A stretch of DNA of 64,000 nucleotides from Bog-756 sp963734435 (GCA_963734435.1 CAVTHA010000009.1:62001-126000); one strand, 5' to 3'; counted from the stretch's first letter, positions 26,336 to 35,126 are shown. Numbers and translations: made by a program. The notes: generated by a model from the letters alone, not told the origin.

Positions 26336-26869
26336 TCAACGGTGGGCGGCCTCGGCCGATGCGGTCGCCGTTTCGGTCTCGGGCCGCTCCCGACCGCCCC
26401 TCCCGGCCTCACCGATCTCGACGATGGCGGCGTCGAGCTCGGAGACCACCGCTGAGAGCGGCAGGATGTTGAAGACGCCTTGACCGCCGGCCAAGAGGTC
26501 CACGACCTCGCCGTCCGAGTGGGCCAACACGGATCGGCTGCCCGCCAGCACCAGCTGGGCGCTGGCTACATCGCCCCCAAGGTCACCGCGGAGGCACTCG
26601 ACGGCCTGACGAGCCTGCTGCAATTTGAGACCCGCATCGAGGAGGCGCTTGATCACTTTGAGCTCGAGCACGTCTCCGTACGAGTAGCGCCGCTGGCTGC
26701 CACTGCCGCTGGCATCGACGATCGATGGTCTGAGCAAGCCGGTGCGGGCCCAGTAGTCCAACTGGCGATAGGTGATGCCCACCACCGAACACACTTCCGA
26801 ACCGCGGAAGCCATCGTCTGGCCCGGGCCGACGTCGGCTGCCGATCCTCTCGCCCGCTATCTCGTTCAC
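26336..26869 (-). CDS. MerR-family regulator, Rv1830/ResR-like
   Basis: 177 residues. The HTH contains GITYRQLDYWARTGLLRPSI and the wing SGSGSQRRYSYGDVLELKVIKRLLDAG. The C-terminal part has EVVDLLAGGQGVFNI, a signature of mycobacterial Rv1830 (ResR/McdR), which controls growth and division genes. No metal-binding cysteines are present, so it is not a metal sensor. GTG start. An inverted repeat lies just upstream. Confidence 0.88.
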   Translation of the reverse strand: MNEIAGERIGSRRRPGPDDGFRGSEVCSVVGITYRQLDYWARTGLLRPSIVDASGSGSQRRYSYGDVLELKVIKRLLDAGLKLQQARQAVECLRGDLGGDVASAQLVLAGSRSVLAHSDGEVVDLLAGGQGVFNILPLSAVVSELDAAIVEIGEAGRGGRERPETETATASAEAAHR

Positions 26870-26919
26870 CGTCAGCCCTCCACCTCTCCGCCCTCCACCT
26901 CAGGATCCTCCACCTCGAT

Positions 26920-26948
26920 GTGAGGTTCACCCTGAACCCAAACCTCAC
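26920..26948. promoter_or_regulatory. Inverted repeat upstream of the ResR-like gene
   Basis: GTGAGGTT (26920-26927), 13-bp spacer, AACCTCAC (26941-26948). The right arm abuts a TTGACC hexamer on the minus strand (26949-26954), a possible -35 box. The position 51-79 bp before the merR start suggests an operator, perhaps for autoregulation. A hairpin in the leader is the alternative. Confidence 0.45.
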
Positions 26949-27073
26949 GGTCAACCTGGGTAAGCAACGGTATCACATAACCGTAATTACCTGGGTGTGA
27001 GCTGCGGGCGAAACCCGCCACCGGGCCGGTTTTCTGATTTGGACGGTCGGCCGCCCCGGGCAATGATCGGGGC

Positions 27074-27412
27074 GTGACCGTCGTCAAGATCAACGCCATC
27101 ACCGTGAGGGAGGGTTCCGGCGACGAGCTGGCCCATCGGTTTGCCAGGCGAGCGGGAGCGGTCGACGACGCAGACGGGTTCGAGGGATTCGAACTGCTCC
27201 GGCCCACCGACGACCGGGAGACGTGGCTTGTGGTCACCCGATGGCAGGACGAGGAGTCCTTCAATGCCTGGGTGGCCTCGCCGGCCTTTGCGCACGGCCA
27301 CCGGGGTGCATCGGCGGGAGGCGAGGGCCACCACGGCGGCGATGAGCGCCCGGTTGGCCGGCACAGCGAGCTGTGGTCCTATGACATCGTCGAGCTGAAT
27401 AGTCCGGGATGA
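27074..27412 (+). CDS. MhuD-like haem-degrading monooxygenase
   Basis: 112 residues of the dimeric ferredoxin-like fold. The N-terminus MTVVKINAITV places Asn7 as in M. tuberculosis MhuD, and Trp66 is also conserved. The haem-ligand region reads SPAFAHGHRGA, so His74 or His76 would replace MhuD His75, with a loop shorter by about two residues. GFEGFELLRPTDDRETWLVVTRW also follows MhuD closely. It would open haem and release iron. GTG start, divergent from the merR gene with 204 bp between them. Confidence 0.82.
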   Translation: MTVVKINAITVREGSGDELAHRFARRAGAVDDADGFEGFELLRPTDDRETWLVVTRWQDEESFNAWVASPAFAHGHRGASAGGEGHHGGDERPVGRHSELWSYDIVELNSPG

Positions 27413-27440
27413 CCGTCCTCTGCGGGTTGAGCGGTCGGCT

Positions 27441-27944
27441 GTGACGAGGCCGGTCCCCGTGGCCGCCGTCTGTCTGTCGATAGGGCTGATCGCCGGCTGT
27501 GGGTCGTCGGGAACGGCAGTGACCTCGCCCTTCGCCACGTCACCCCCGACGCTCGAGCGCGGGCCCGTCTACCAGATCAAGGCGGCACCGGTCAGCGGCA
27601 TCGGATCCGTGCTCGTCGACGGCCAGGGCATCACCGTGTACATGTTCGCCAACGATCACCAGGGTTCACCGTCTCGCTGCTATGACATCTGCGCCGTGCA
27701 GTGGCCGCCGTTGGTCCTTCCAGCCGGAGTCGCCGCTCCCGTCGCCGGGGCAGGCATCGAGCCGAGACTGCTCGGCACCGCGCCCCGCACCGACGGAACC
27801 GTCCAGATCACCTACAACGGATGGCCGCTGTACCTCTGGCCCCCCGACCGATCCCCGGGCAAGGCCACAGGCCAGGGCCTGACCAACGCCGGCGGCCGGT
27901 GGTACGTGCTCGACCCGACCGGCACCGAGGTGGTACCACCATGA
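27441..27944 (+). CDS. Secreted-repeat lipoprotein (COG4315-like)
   Basis: 167 residues. Signal peptide with lipobox LIAGC, modified Cys20. Then two copies of the secreted repeat of this family: VLVDGQGITVYMFANDHQGSP with CYDICAVQWPPLV, and TYNGWPLYLWPPDRSPG ending in WYVLDPTG. The role of the family is unknown; it is often exported in actinobacteria. GTG start. The stop overlaps the ATG of the next gene by 4 bp. Confidence 0.85.
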   Translation: MTRPVPVAAVCLSIGLIAGCGSSGTAVTSPFATSPPTLERGPVYQIKAAPVSGIGSVLVDGQGITVYMFANDHQGSPSRCYDICAVQWPPLVLPAGVAAPVAGAGIEPRLLGTAPRTDGTVQITYNGWPLYLWPPDRSPGKATGQGLTNAGGRWYVLDPTGTEVVPP

Positions 27945-28249
27945 CGACGGGGCGTGACCCCGTAACGGATCTGCCCGAGGCGGCCCCCCGGGACCGGACC
28001 TCCCCGTGGTCGGTCAACTCGACCGGGTCGCTGCTCTCGGTGAATTCGGTCGGTTCGATCCTGTCGGTCGGCTCGGTCGGGTCGATCCTGTCGGTCGGCT
28101 CGGTCGGTTCGCTGCTCTCGGTGGCGTCGGCCGGGAGCTTCCTCAGCGTGGCCTCGGTCCTGTCGTTCGCCTCGGTGGCCTCCGCACTCTCATACCGATC
28201 GGTCAGCGCCGTGCTAGGAGCCGCCTCCAAACATCGCCGATCAGGTTGA
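27941..28249 (+). CDS. Protein made of 9-residue SV/GS repeats
   Basis: 102 residues, ATG 27941 in an ATGA overlap with the lipoprotein stop. After a charged N-terminus (1-25) come seven tandem 9-residue units of the form (N/G/A)-S-x-G-S-(I/L/F)-L-S-V at residues 26-88; the last two are degenerate (ASVLSFASV, ASALSYRSV). The tail is basic. No signal peptide or lipobox. The Ser and Val periodicity would suit a small beta-solenoid or a fibrous assembly. No function is known to me. Confidence 0.75.
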   Translation: MTTGRDPVTDLPEAAPRDRTSPWSVNSTGSLLSVNSVGSILSVGSVGSILSVGSVGSLLSVASAGSFLSVASVLSFASVASALSYRSVSAVLGAASKHRRSG

Positions 28250-28342
28250 CGACCGTCTGAGGCATTACGCGGCGTCTGCGAAGCTCACAGCACCGCCCGG
28301 CTGGAGCCGAGAACGGTTCGGGTTGCGACGGTGCGACCAATG

Positions 28343-28861
28343 TCAGTCGATCCGGGTGAGCTTGGTCCTGAACCGGTGACCGTTCGACACGTACTCGGCT
28401 GCCGCCACCCGGATGACGTTCTGGTTGGACTGCCCGGGCCGGAGCGAGGCTGGAACCCCGACGGCCAGGGCTCCGGGAGGCACGTGCATCCGGTTCGGGA
28501 CCACCGCGTTGGCCCCCACCGTCGCCCCCTTGCCGATCAATGCATGGTGGAGCACCACCGATCCCGAGCCGACCAGTGTGCCGTCCTCGAGCGTGCAGCC
28601 TTCGAGATGGCCAAGGTGACCGATCACGCATCCGTCCCCCACCACCGTGGGGAAGCCAGGACCGGCGTGGATCACCGTCCCGTCCTGTACCGAGGTACGG
28701 GCTCCGACGCTGATGGTGCCATAGTCGCCGCGAAGCACGGCCCCGGGCCACACGGTCGACTCCGGTCCGATGGTTACGTCACCGATGATGACGGCGTCAG
28801 GATGGATGTATGCCTCGACATCGATGGTCGGCACGAGGTCTTCGAGTCGGTAGATGGCCAT
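28343..28861 (-). CDS. Gamma-carbonic-anhydrase-like hexapeptide protein
   Basis: 172 residues with a left-handed beta-helix of hexapeptide turns (IGDVTIGPESTVWPGAVLRGD) and metal-site histidines in TVIHAGPG and IGHLGHLEGC, the gamma-CA/PaaY/YrdA layout. A C-terminal helix follows. Carbonic anhydrase or acyl-CoA thioesterase activity is possible; not resolvable here. ATG start. Confidence 0.85.
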   Translation of the reverse strand: MAIYRLEDLVPTIDVEAYIHPDAVIIGDVTIGPESTVWPGAVLRGDYGTISVGARTSVQDGTVIHAGPGFPTVVGDGCVIGHLGHLEGCTLEDGTLVGSGSVVLHHALIGKGATVGANAVVPNRMHVPPGALAVGVPASLRPGQSNQNVIRVAAAEYVSNGHRFRTKLTRID

Positions 28862-28984
28862 GGCTTGCGACCCTACGGCACCCGGCCGGGATCGGGCACA
28901 CTGTCCGGCTCCGCAGTAACCGGTAACGGGGGCCGGCTTAGGATGGTGTCGACCCGATAGGGGTCATCACCGAGGAGGCAGATC

Positions 28985-30175
28985 ATGAGTGCTGTCGGGG
29001 AACTCCCCCACCCGGTCTTCGACGCGGACAACCACTACTACGAGGAGCTCGACGCATTCACCCGGCACCTCGACCCGAAGCTCGGCCCCCGAGTCATCCA
29101 GTGGTCGGAGATCGGCGGTCGCCGCTACCACGTGATCGGCGGACAGGTCAACCGGGCCGTGACCAACCCGACGTTCGATCCGATCGCGTTCCCCGGAGCC
29201 CTGCACGACTACTTCCGAGGCAACCCGGAGAGCCGGAATCCTCTCGAGTTCCTCTCCCGGCGGGAGCCGATCCGTGCCGCATATCGCGATCCCCAGGCGC
29301 GCCTGGCCGCGCTGGACGCGCAGGGTCTGCAGGGCTGCCTCCTGTTCCCGACCCTCGGCATGATCTACGAGGAGCCGCTGTCCCACGATCCCGAAGCCGT
29401 GTGCCATCTGTTCTCCGCCTTCAACCGTTGGCTGGTGGAGGACTGGTCCTTCAACCACGGTGACCGCATTTTCGCCGCTCCCTACCTCACTCTGGCCGAT
29501 CCGGACTGGGCGGCGAAGGAGCTGGCCTGGGCCCTCGAACAAGGTGCCCGTCTGGTGGTGATGCGGCCGGCGGCTCCGGTCACCGCCACCGGGAGGCGCA
29601 ATCCGTTCGACCCCATGTTCGACGCATTCTGGAGCCTGGCCAACGACGCCGGAATTTGTGTGGTCGTCCATGCCGCAGACAGCGGGCTTTCGTCGAACGG
29701 GTACGCAGCGGACGGGTTTGTAGCCACCTTCTCGGGTGGACGAAAGCCAAGCATCAAGTCCCTCCACATCGAGCAGGCCATCCGGGACTACCTGCTCACC
29801 CTCATCTTCGAGAAACACCTCGAACGATTTCCCAATCTTCGGATCGCCTCGGTGGAGAACGGTGCCGAGTACCTCACCGATCTCATCAAGAAGTTGCGCT
29901 CGACGGCCAACAAGATGCCGGGCTACTGGGAGCATGATCCGGTCGAGACCCTCCGCCGGCATGTGTGGATCAACCCCTTCTGGGAGGACGATGTCTACCA
30001 AGTAGCCGAGTGCATGGGAACCGACCGGGTCATCTTCGGCTCAGACTGGCCCCACGTCGAGGCCCTGCCGGAGCCACTCGACTATGTGGTGGAGCTCAAA
30101 GAATTCAACGCGGACGAGCGCCGCCTGATCCTCAACGACAACGTCGCCGAGCTGATCGCCTTGCGACCGACCTGA
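28985..30175 (+). CDS. Amidohydrolase-family (Amidohydro_2) metal-dependent hydrolase
   Basis: 396 residues. The TIM-barrel metal motif appears as DADNHYYEELDAF at the N-terminus, VVVHAAD mid-protein and IFGSDWPHVEALPEP near the C-terminus with the catalytic Asp. This is the decarboxylase-like branch common in actinobacterial aromatic or steroid metabolism. Strong GAGGAGG site before the ATG. No catabolic partners lie nearby, so the substrate is open. Confidence 0.9.
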   Translation: MSAVGELPHPVFDADNHYYEELDAFTRHLDPKLGPRVIQWSEIGGRRYHVIGGQVNRAVTNPTFDPIAFPGALHDYFRGNPESRNPLEFLSRREPIRAAYRDPQARLAALDAQGLQGCLLFPTLGMIYEEPLSHDPEAVCHLFSAFNRWLVEDWSFNHGDRIFAAPYLTLADPDWAAKELAWALEQGARLVVMRPAAPVTATGRRNPFDPMFDAFWSLANDAGICVVVHAADSGLSSNGYAADGFVATFSGGRKPSIKSLHIEQAIRDYLLTLIFEKHLERFPNLRIASVENGAEYLTDLIKKLRSTANKMPGYWEHDPVETLRRHVWINPFWEDDVYQVAECMGTDRVIFGSDWPHVEALPEPLDYVVELKEFNADERRLILNDNVAELIALRPT

Positions 30176-30389
30176 CCCGGCCGCCCCTCCCCCGACAGAC
30201 GGGCTCAGTGGCGACCGCGCCCGCGGGAGCGACGGGCCCCCTTGCCGTGGTGGTCTCTGGATGGGTGCTGCTCTCGGCCAAGCGTCGGTAGCGATCCCGC
30301 CGATTCTTCCCCGCGAAATTCTCCGGCCTCGATCACGATCAACCCGATCGCTATCGGGATCCGGCGGCGATGCCTCGAGACGATCGGGT

Positions 30390-30872
30390 CTAGGTGTGGC
30401 CGGCGGTCGAGGCCCGCGGCCGCCTGGCGCCTCCGCCATGCCCAGAATGCGACCTGTTCCCTCGACGCGTCACTGCCGGCGTCGTAGTCGTCGTGGTTTC
30501 GTTGGCGTGGTCGCGGAGCAGCGTGGCTCTATCGGCGGCTTGCTGAGGTGTCGTCGTGGTTTCGTTGGCGTGGTCGCGGAGCAGCGCGGCTCTCTCGGCG
30601 GCTTGCTGCGCTGTCAGTGCCGCGACATGGCTGCTACTTGCGCTGTGCCTCGCGGCGGGCGGGTTCCCACTTCCGCCCGGAAGCAAGGACACGCCCACCA
30701 CGAGCAGGAGGATTGCCCCGGCGGTTCCGCCCAGGATCTGCTTTGCCCGTCTGTCCGGGACGGGAGCCTCACCAGTAACCCACTTCAGCCACTGCTTCAG
30801 CCCCGATGCCCAAGCCTTGATCCCCGACACCAACGTCTTGGCCAGGTCCTTTGACTCACTGGCTTTGATCAT
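30390..30872 (-). CDS. Membrane-anchored hypothetical protein with duplicated 21-residue motif
   Basis: 160 residues from ATG 30872, with GGAGG upstream. An amphipathic N-terminal helix (1-34) is followed by one membrane helix (about 46-66) and an outer region. That region has two near-identical units: QQAAERAALLRDHANETTTT (89-108) and QQAADRATLLRDHANETTTT (110-129). A basic Gly/Arg tail ends the protein. Each unit is a heptad-like helix plus a Thr tract. Family not recognised; first gene of the accessory region. Confidence 0.65.
   Translation of the reverse strand: MIKASESKDLAKTLVSGIKAWASGLKQWLKWVTGEAPVPDRRAKQILGGTAGAILLLVVGVSLLPGGSGNPPAARHSASSSHVAALTAQQAAERAALLRDHANETTTTPQQAADRATLLRDHANETTTTTTPAVTRRGNRSHSGHGGGARRPRASTAGHT
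30488..30612. repeat. 63-bp tandem duplication inside the membrane protein gene
   Basis: Two copies with a 63-bp period (30488-30550 and 30551-30612) differ at only a few positions. They encode the two 21-residue units, so the frame is kept. It looks like a recent in-gene duplication. Confidence 0.8.
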
Positions 30873-31131
30873 TCCGACACCTCCGGTGAACCCGAGCAAA
30901 GCTATCCTCCGCCGGCGGGGTCTGCTGACCGCCCCGGTCGGGCACCTCTGCCTTTGGAGGGGCCTGACCCCATCAGCCAGGGAAAACATGCCGGAACCAC
31001 TGCCCTTTGCTCGGAGGGCCGACTTCGGAGCCTCCGACCTCTCCGAGTGCCTGGCGACCATCCACCGCCGAATCGGGCTGGCTCGATACCCTCCTGCAGG
31101 TCCTCAGGAATTGATCGCGGGAGGCTGGATC

Positions 31132-31344
31132 ATGGCCGATGGTAATGATGCGAATGCAATGCAGGCTCAGGTGCAAGAACTCGAGGGACAGGTGACCGCC
31201 TTCGCCGATCTCGGCGAGGCCATCAAGGCCGTCGACGGTGTGCTGGGCCAAGTCAGCGAGGAGCTAGCCGGTGCTGGAGATGCGATCCCGCCGCGGACAA
31301 TTTGGACGGATCGGCACGAGGTGCGCGCCGTAGCTCTGGCCTGA
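31132..31344 (+). CDS. Small hypothetical protein, possibly truncated
   Basis: 70 residues; ATG 31132 has GGGAGG upstream. The first 50 residues are a plausible helical, glutamine- and acid-rich protein (MADGNDANAMQAQVQELEGQV). The last 20 change character, which could mark a junction with inserted DNA. Divergent from the membrane protein gene. Function unknown. Confidence 0.45.
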   Translation: MADGNDANAMQAQVQELEGQVTAFADLGEAIKAVDGVLGQVSEELAGAGDAIPPRTIWTDRHEVRAVALA

Positions 31345-31627
31345 ACCGTTTCCTTTCGTCATTCCCCTGTCACGATCCATTCGACGACCATGGCACGGCT
31401 GTCGAAACAAGGGCCATGGGCACATCTCTAGTAGACGGTTTTGGGGTCTGACCGCGCCAGAAGGATCCGCTAGCGCGGTAAGGGGCCCACCAACCTGAAG
31501 AGACATCGTGGTCGAGGCCTGAAACATGGCGACCTCCGAGCACCTGCGGTGTCTCCCGGCGGGCACACCGGCAAGCCTTTGTCATCGCGGGCCAGATGTG
31601 CCGCCACGGCCAAGCAAGGATGGCCCG

Positions 31628-31819
31628 TCAGCCGGCCAGCTCTTCGGCATGTTCGGAGCAGGCATCGACAGTCCATCGCTTGCCGTTGGCATCGGTGAAC
31701 GTGCCGGTGCAGACCACGCCGTTCGGGCAGGGCTGTGCGTGATCGTCGTCGTTACCGACATACCGAAAGCATTTGCCCGGGAACGTGGTGAATCTCTCTC
31801 TGACCTCATGCGTCTGCAT
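31628..31819 (-). CDS. Small cysteine-containing hypothetical protein
   Basis: 63 residues from ATG 31819 with GGAG upstream. The sequence FTTFPGKCFRYVGNDDDHAQ and CPNGVVCTGTFTDANGKRW is protein-like, with four cysteines and no low-complexity bias. It stands out from non-coding surroundings. Function unknown. Confidence 0.5.
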   Translation of the reverse strand: MQTHEVRERFTTFPGKCFRYVGNDDDHAQPCPNGVVCTGTFTDANGKRWTVDACSEHAEELAG

Positions 31820-33095
31820 CGTCGTGAACTCCGCTCAGGCGGTCTCGTCTAGAGCGCGAGACGTCTCCTACTGGGGACCTTGTCTTGTGGCATCCCGCCT
31901 GCCAATTGCGACATCGGCACGACAATGGCCCAGCTTGAGACCCCCCTCCCTGCAGAATCACCCCTGTGCCCCTCGATCGGAAGCCGTGGGGTCGTCAGGG
32001 GCCGAGATGCGGCCTCTGTTTGCAGAGCCCGCTGTTCCCACGGGTTTCGCATCGGCTGCTCATAGGAGTGGTTCTTTGTCGGCGTGCAGAGCTGGCCCAC
32101 TTTTCAAGTCTTGTGGAGCGACGGCTGGCCCATGCGGAGATCGGAGATCGGACGGTGGCCGATACGCACTGCCGCATGGTTGCTCGGATTTAGCGGCTCG
32201 AGTCAGACGCCCTTCGTGTGCGCATGCTGGACCCACCGACGACCGCTCCAACCATTCAAACGCGTGGCTTGTCCAATGCCAATGGAGGTTTACCCACGCA
32301 TATTCTGAGGTTCTGTTCCAGGTCCTCCAGAGTGTCGCAGTGTCGTCCATATCGATGACGGTTCTCGTCGGGCCGACAACGGCTTGGGGCAACGACGGCC
32401 GGGCCCGGAGATCCATCCCCTCATGGACGGCCGAGCGGCTGGGGCCGTTCCTCACCGGCGTGAGTGGCCTGACCCCGCTTGCCACGCCTGGGCCGACACT
32501 GGGCTCCGTCAGATCCGAGCTGCTCAGGCTCAGGTGGGCCACCATCGCCTCGAAGCCGGAACCGTCGCCTGACGCCGGTGTGTCGGCCTCCATCGATACA
32601 ACCCCATTTTGGCGCTACCGAAGACCTCGCGGTCCTGTCGCATGGTTGCTCTGGATGCCGACGTCGTCATAACCCTCAAGTCTCACCGTAAGGCTCAGCT
32701 TTAGGCACTAGACAGCGGCCCTTCGGGAAGGACAACGACCTGGTCTTAGGTGGAAAGGAAACATCGACCTTGCGCCCTCAGACCCTGTCCGGCGTCTGCG
32801 CGAGGGCAGCAAAACGCCCGGCCTGTCGCTCCCATCGGCACCTTCGCCTGCGCCACTGGCATGCATCCTGGGTCTGCCGCCGGCCTACCCCTCGTCATCA
32901 TGAGCGGACGGCTTGGCCACTGATCCGTTGCCCTCGGGCCGGCAGACGTCTACAGCCACGACCTTCCGAGCCACAGTTATCGAACCAGCCGGTGGATGCG
33001 CGTGAAGTGGTGATGTCCCGCCGATTAGTGGAGGATCGCCTTCGGCCTGATGTGATGGTAGGCGTGCAGGCGTTACCTCTCCGCCCCGTCCGGTG
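31820..33095. other. Low-coding stretch in the accessory region
   Basis: About 1.3 kb in which every open frame has chance-like composition. The longest (minus strand, 32060-32593) resembles no family I know. The DNA may be eroded mobile sequence. I see no RNA gene or repeat array. Confidence 0.5.
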
Positions 33096-33434
33096 TTAGC
33101 CCCAGAAGACGCAGGTGGGGTCCTCTTCGAGTTCGTTGATGATCACGTCGATGGGCTGGTTCGAGTCGAGATCGAAGTACATGGTCCACTTGTCGTAGCG
33201 ATCGCCGAAGTAGAGGGTCCAGGTGCCATCGCCCTCATAACGAATCTGAGCGATTCGGGTCTTCGACCATTCAACGGGCTTCCCTTGCCAGTGCGGTCGC
33301 CGCTCATAAATGGAGACGGTCATTCCTCTCGTGACCACTTCGAGGCGGACCTTGTCTCTCACCCGCGCCGGTACCCGGTTCTCACACCAGCGCTTGACTC
33401 TCGCCACGTCGAGCTCGGGGAGGACGGTGGCCAT
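33096..33434 (-). CDS. DUF3024-family protein
   Basis: 112 residues. LPELDVARVKRWCENRVP, VSIYERRPHW and the C-terminal IDVIINELEEDPTCVFWG match the DUF3024 pattern (helix, strand with ERRP, Trp-rich strands, DPTxxFWG end). Function unknown. ATG 33434 is the first codon consistent with the family. The sequence before it belongs to the IS256 relic, so the original promoter may have been replaced. Confidence 0.75.
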   Translation of the reverse strand: MATVLPELDVARVKRWCENRVPARVRDKVRLEVVTRGMTVSIYERRPHWQGKPVEWSKTRIAQIRYEGDGTWTLYFGDRYDKWTMYFDLDSNQPIDVIINELEEDPTCVFWG

Positions 33435-33453
33435 CTCCCCGAGGCTAATGACC

Positions 33454-34153
33454 TCACCCGGCCAGGCGCTCGACGGACCGGTCGTTCGGGAACACTCCGA
33501 CGACATCGGCCCGACGCTTGATCTCCCGGTGGAGACGCACCAAGCGATTGGTCGATCAGACCTTCCGCCAGTGGGCCTCGGGGAAGGTGGTGCAGGCGAG
33601 CAGATCCTCCTTGGCGTCGGTGAGCATGGTGGCCACCTCGGGGAACTGGCCCTCCAGGGTGGCGACGATCCGGTCGAACTGCTCGCGGACCGTGGTGGCG
33701 TCGGGCTGGGCGAAGATCGTCTGGATGGCGGCGATCACCATGTGGGTGTTGGTGCGCTTCACCCTGGTCAGCACGTTCCGCATGAAGTGGACCCGACACC
33801 GCTGCCAGGCAGAGCCCACCATCACCGCCTCGACCGCTGCCTTGAGCCCCAAGTGCTGGTCAGAGATGACGAGATGGACTCCAGACAGGCTTAGGGCCCG
33901 CAGCGAGCGCAGGAACTCGGTCCAGAACGCCCCGTCTTCCGAGTCGCCAACGGCACAGCCGAGCACCTCCCGGTGGCCATCTATGGACACCCCGGTGGCC
34001 ACGACCACCGCCCGGGAGACGACTTGGTGGTCGACCCGGCCCTTCAGATGGGTGGCGTCCAAGAACACATCCCCCGACGCACAACGTCCATGTCACCGCC
34101 GGCGGGCGGATCGCGTCGAGTAGTTGGTTCAGGTCACTATGGGTAATAGCCAC
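33454..34153 (-). mobile_element. IS256-family transposase relic, internally deleted and interrupted
   Basis: From GTG 34153 the frame reads MAITHSDLNQLLDAIR, an IS256-type N-terminus. Near 34075-34105 it jumps, out of frame, to the catalytic part VFLDATHLKGRVDHQVVSRAVV (Asp motif) and SGVHLVISDQHLGLKAAV (second Asp). At 33556 a TGA replaces the Trp codon expected after HWRKV. The same frame then continues RLHREIKRRADVVGVFPNDRSVERLAG, with the third acidic residue. The usual last 60 or so residues are missing. It cannot encode active transposase. Confidence 0.85.
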
Positions 34154-34317
34154 CCGGGAACTCACCCTTCGGAGGGACATCAACCGTGAATTCAACCCTT
34201 CAGTCGGCCCTTGGAGCAAGGTGATGCAATCGACTCGCCTTCACCTCGTCCAAGGCGATACCACCTCCGTCCGCGGGTCGCTCTGCCGTCGGCGCTGTTG
34301 ACTCCTCTTCTATGGAG

Positions 34318-34545
34318 CTATCGGACCTGCACGGTTTCGATAAGTGTTGAGGAACCATCGTGTGCGTAGGTGTCTTGCCAGGCGTGTCGTGCTCGGCATC
34401 GCCACCTGAGGGTCACGTCGGTCAGAGTTGGGTCTGATCTGGCCGGGCGAGTGTGCAGCTCGACGAGGACTCCCGTCTCGCGGCAGCCGGAGGCAACGCA
34501 AATCCGTTCCGCGACCGTGTGGGTGGCATTGGTTGTGGTGGTCAT
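34318..34545 (-). CDS. Small hypothetical protein with paired cysteines
   Basis: 75 residues; ATG 34545 preceded by AGAAGGCG. After MTTTTNATHTVAE comes RICVASGC, then LRWRCRARHAWQDTYAHDG. Three cysteines and no known domain. Composition is protein-like. Low certainty because it lies among decayed sequence. Confidence 0.45.
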   Translation of the reverse strand: MTTTTNATHTVAERICVASGCRETGVLVELHTRPARSDPTLTDVTLRWRCRARHAWQDTYAHDGSSTLIETVQVR

Positions 34546-35126
34546 GGTTCGCCTTCTCTGGAATACCCCGGGACCGATCATCGACGGGAATCCGCTCGTT
34601 CTTTAGCGATCCTGGTTGAACCCCTATCCCCTGAAGCCACCGCCTCGACCGAGGGCACTAGTTCGAATATGGCAGATCGCCCATCGATGGACTGTCCTAG
34701 GTCCGTTGGCAGATCGACCTCGCCAAGCTCTCACGCGATCCGCACTCCGACCAGAAGGTGCGGCTGGGCTGCGGCCCCGCCAGTCTGGTAACGCACATTG
34801 AATGTCCATCGGGGTTACTCCCCGATAGGTAGTGACGGAGCCCTCAGCAGCGCCAGGTGGTGGCATGATCACGGAACGTGACCGAGGGCACGAACTCGGC
34901 ACCGGACAACGATCTGGAGGTTTGACACCTGCGCTCATCGGGTCGATGCGCCAAAGCCAAGCTATCTGCAAGTCCGCAGCATGGTGTTCGATACTTCGCA
35001 ATGTCACACGTGTGGCGGCACCTGCTGAATCGATTACCTGCTAGCGTCGGCCGAGGCGTGGCGGTTCTGGGTTCTCACCTGGTTCTTGGCGGAGGCCCGA
35101 TTCTTCCCCGGGGGGAGGGTGAGGTC
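34546..35126. other. Gap with no recognised gene
   Basis: About 580 bp. Apart from one hairpin at 34808-34826 I see nothing. Open frames have chance composition. Confidence 0.5.
34808..34826. other. Perfect 7-bp hairpin
   Basis: ATCGGGG, loop TTACT, CCCCGAT. No U-run follows on either strand, so it is not a standard terminator. It could be a recombination or transcript-end structure. Confidence 0.4.

Noticed and set aside
26872..26976. 34-codon GTG frame ending two bases before the ResR-like gene (IEVEDPEVEGGEVEG)
   Set aside because: Could be a coupled leader peptide, but it is short, made of a GAGGTGGAG repeat and overlaps the inverted repeat; no support beyond position.
27468..28249. CRISPR array or microsatellite in the 27-bp repeats of the SV/GS gene
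   Set aside because: The repeats stay in frame, vary at codon level and encode a coherent 9-residue pattern; no spacers.
32060..32593. 177-codon minus-strand frame in the accessory region
   Set aside because: No family resemblance, no ribosome site, composition like non-coding DNA.
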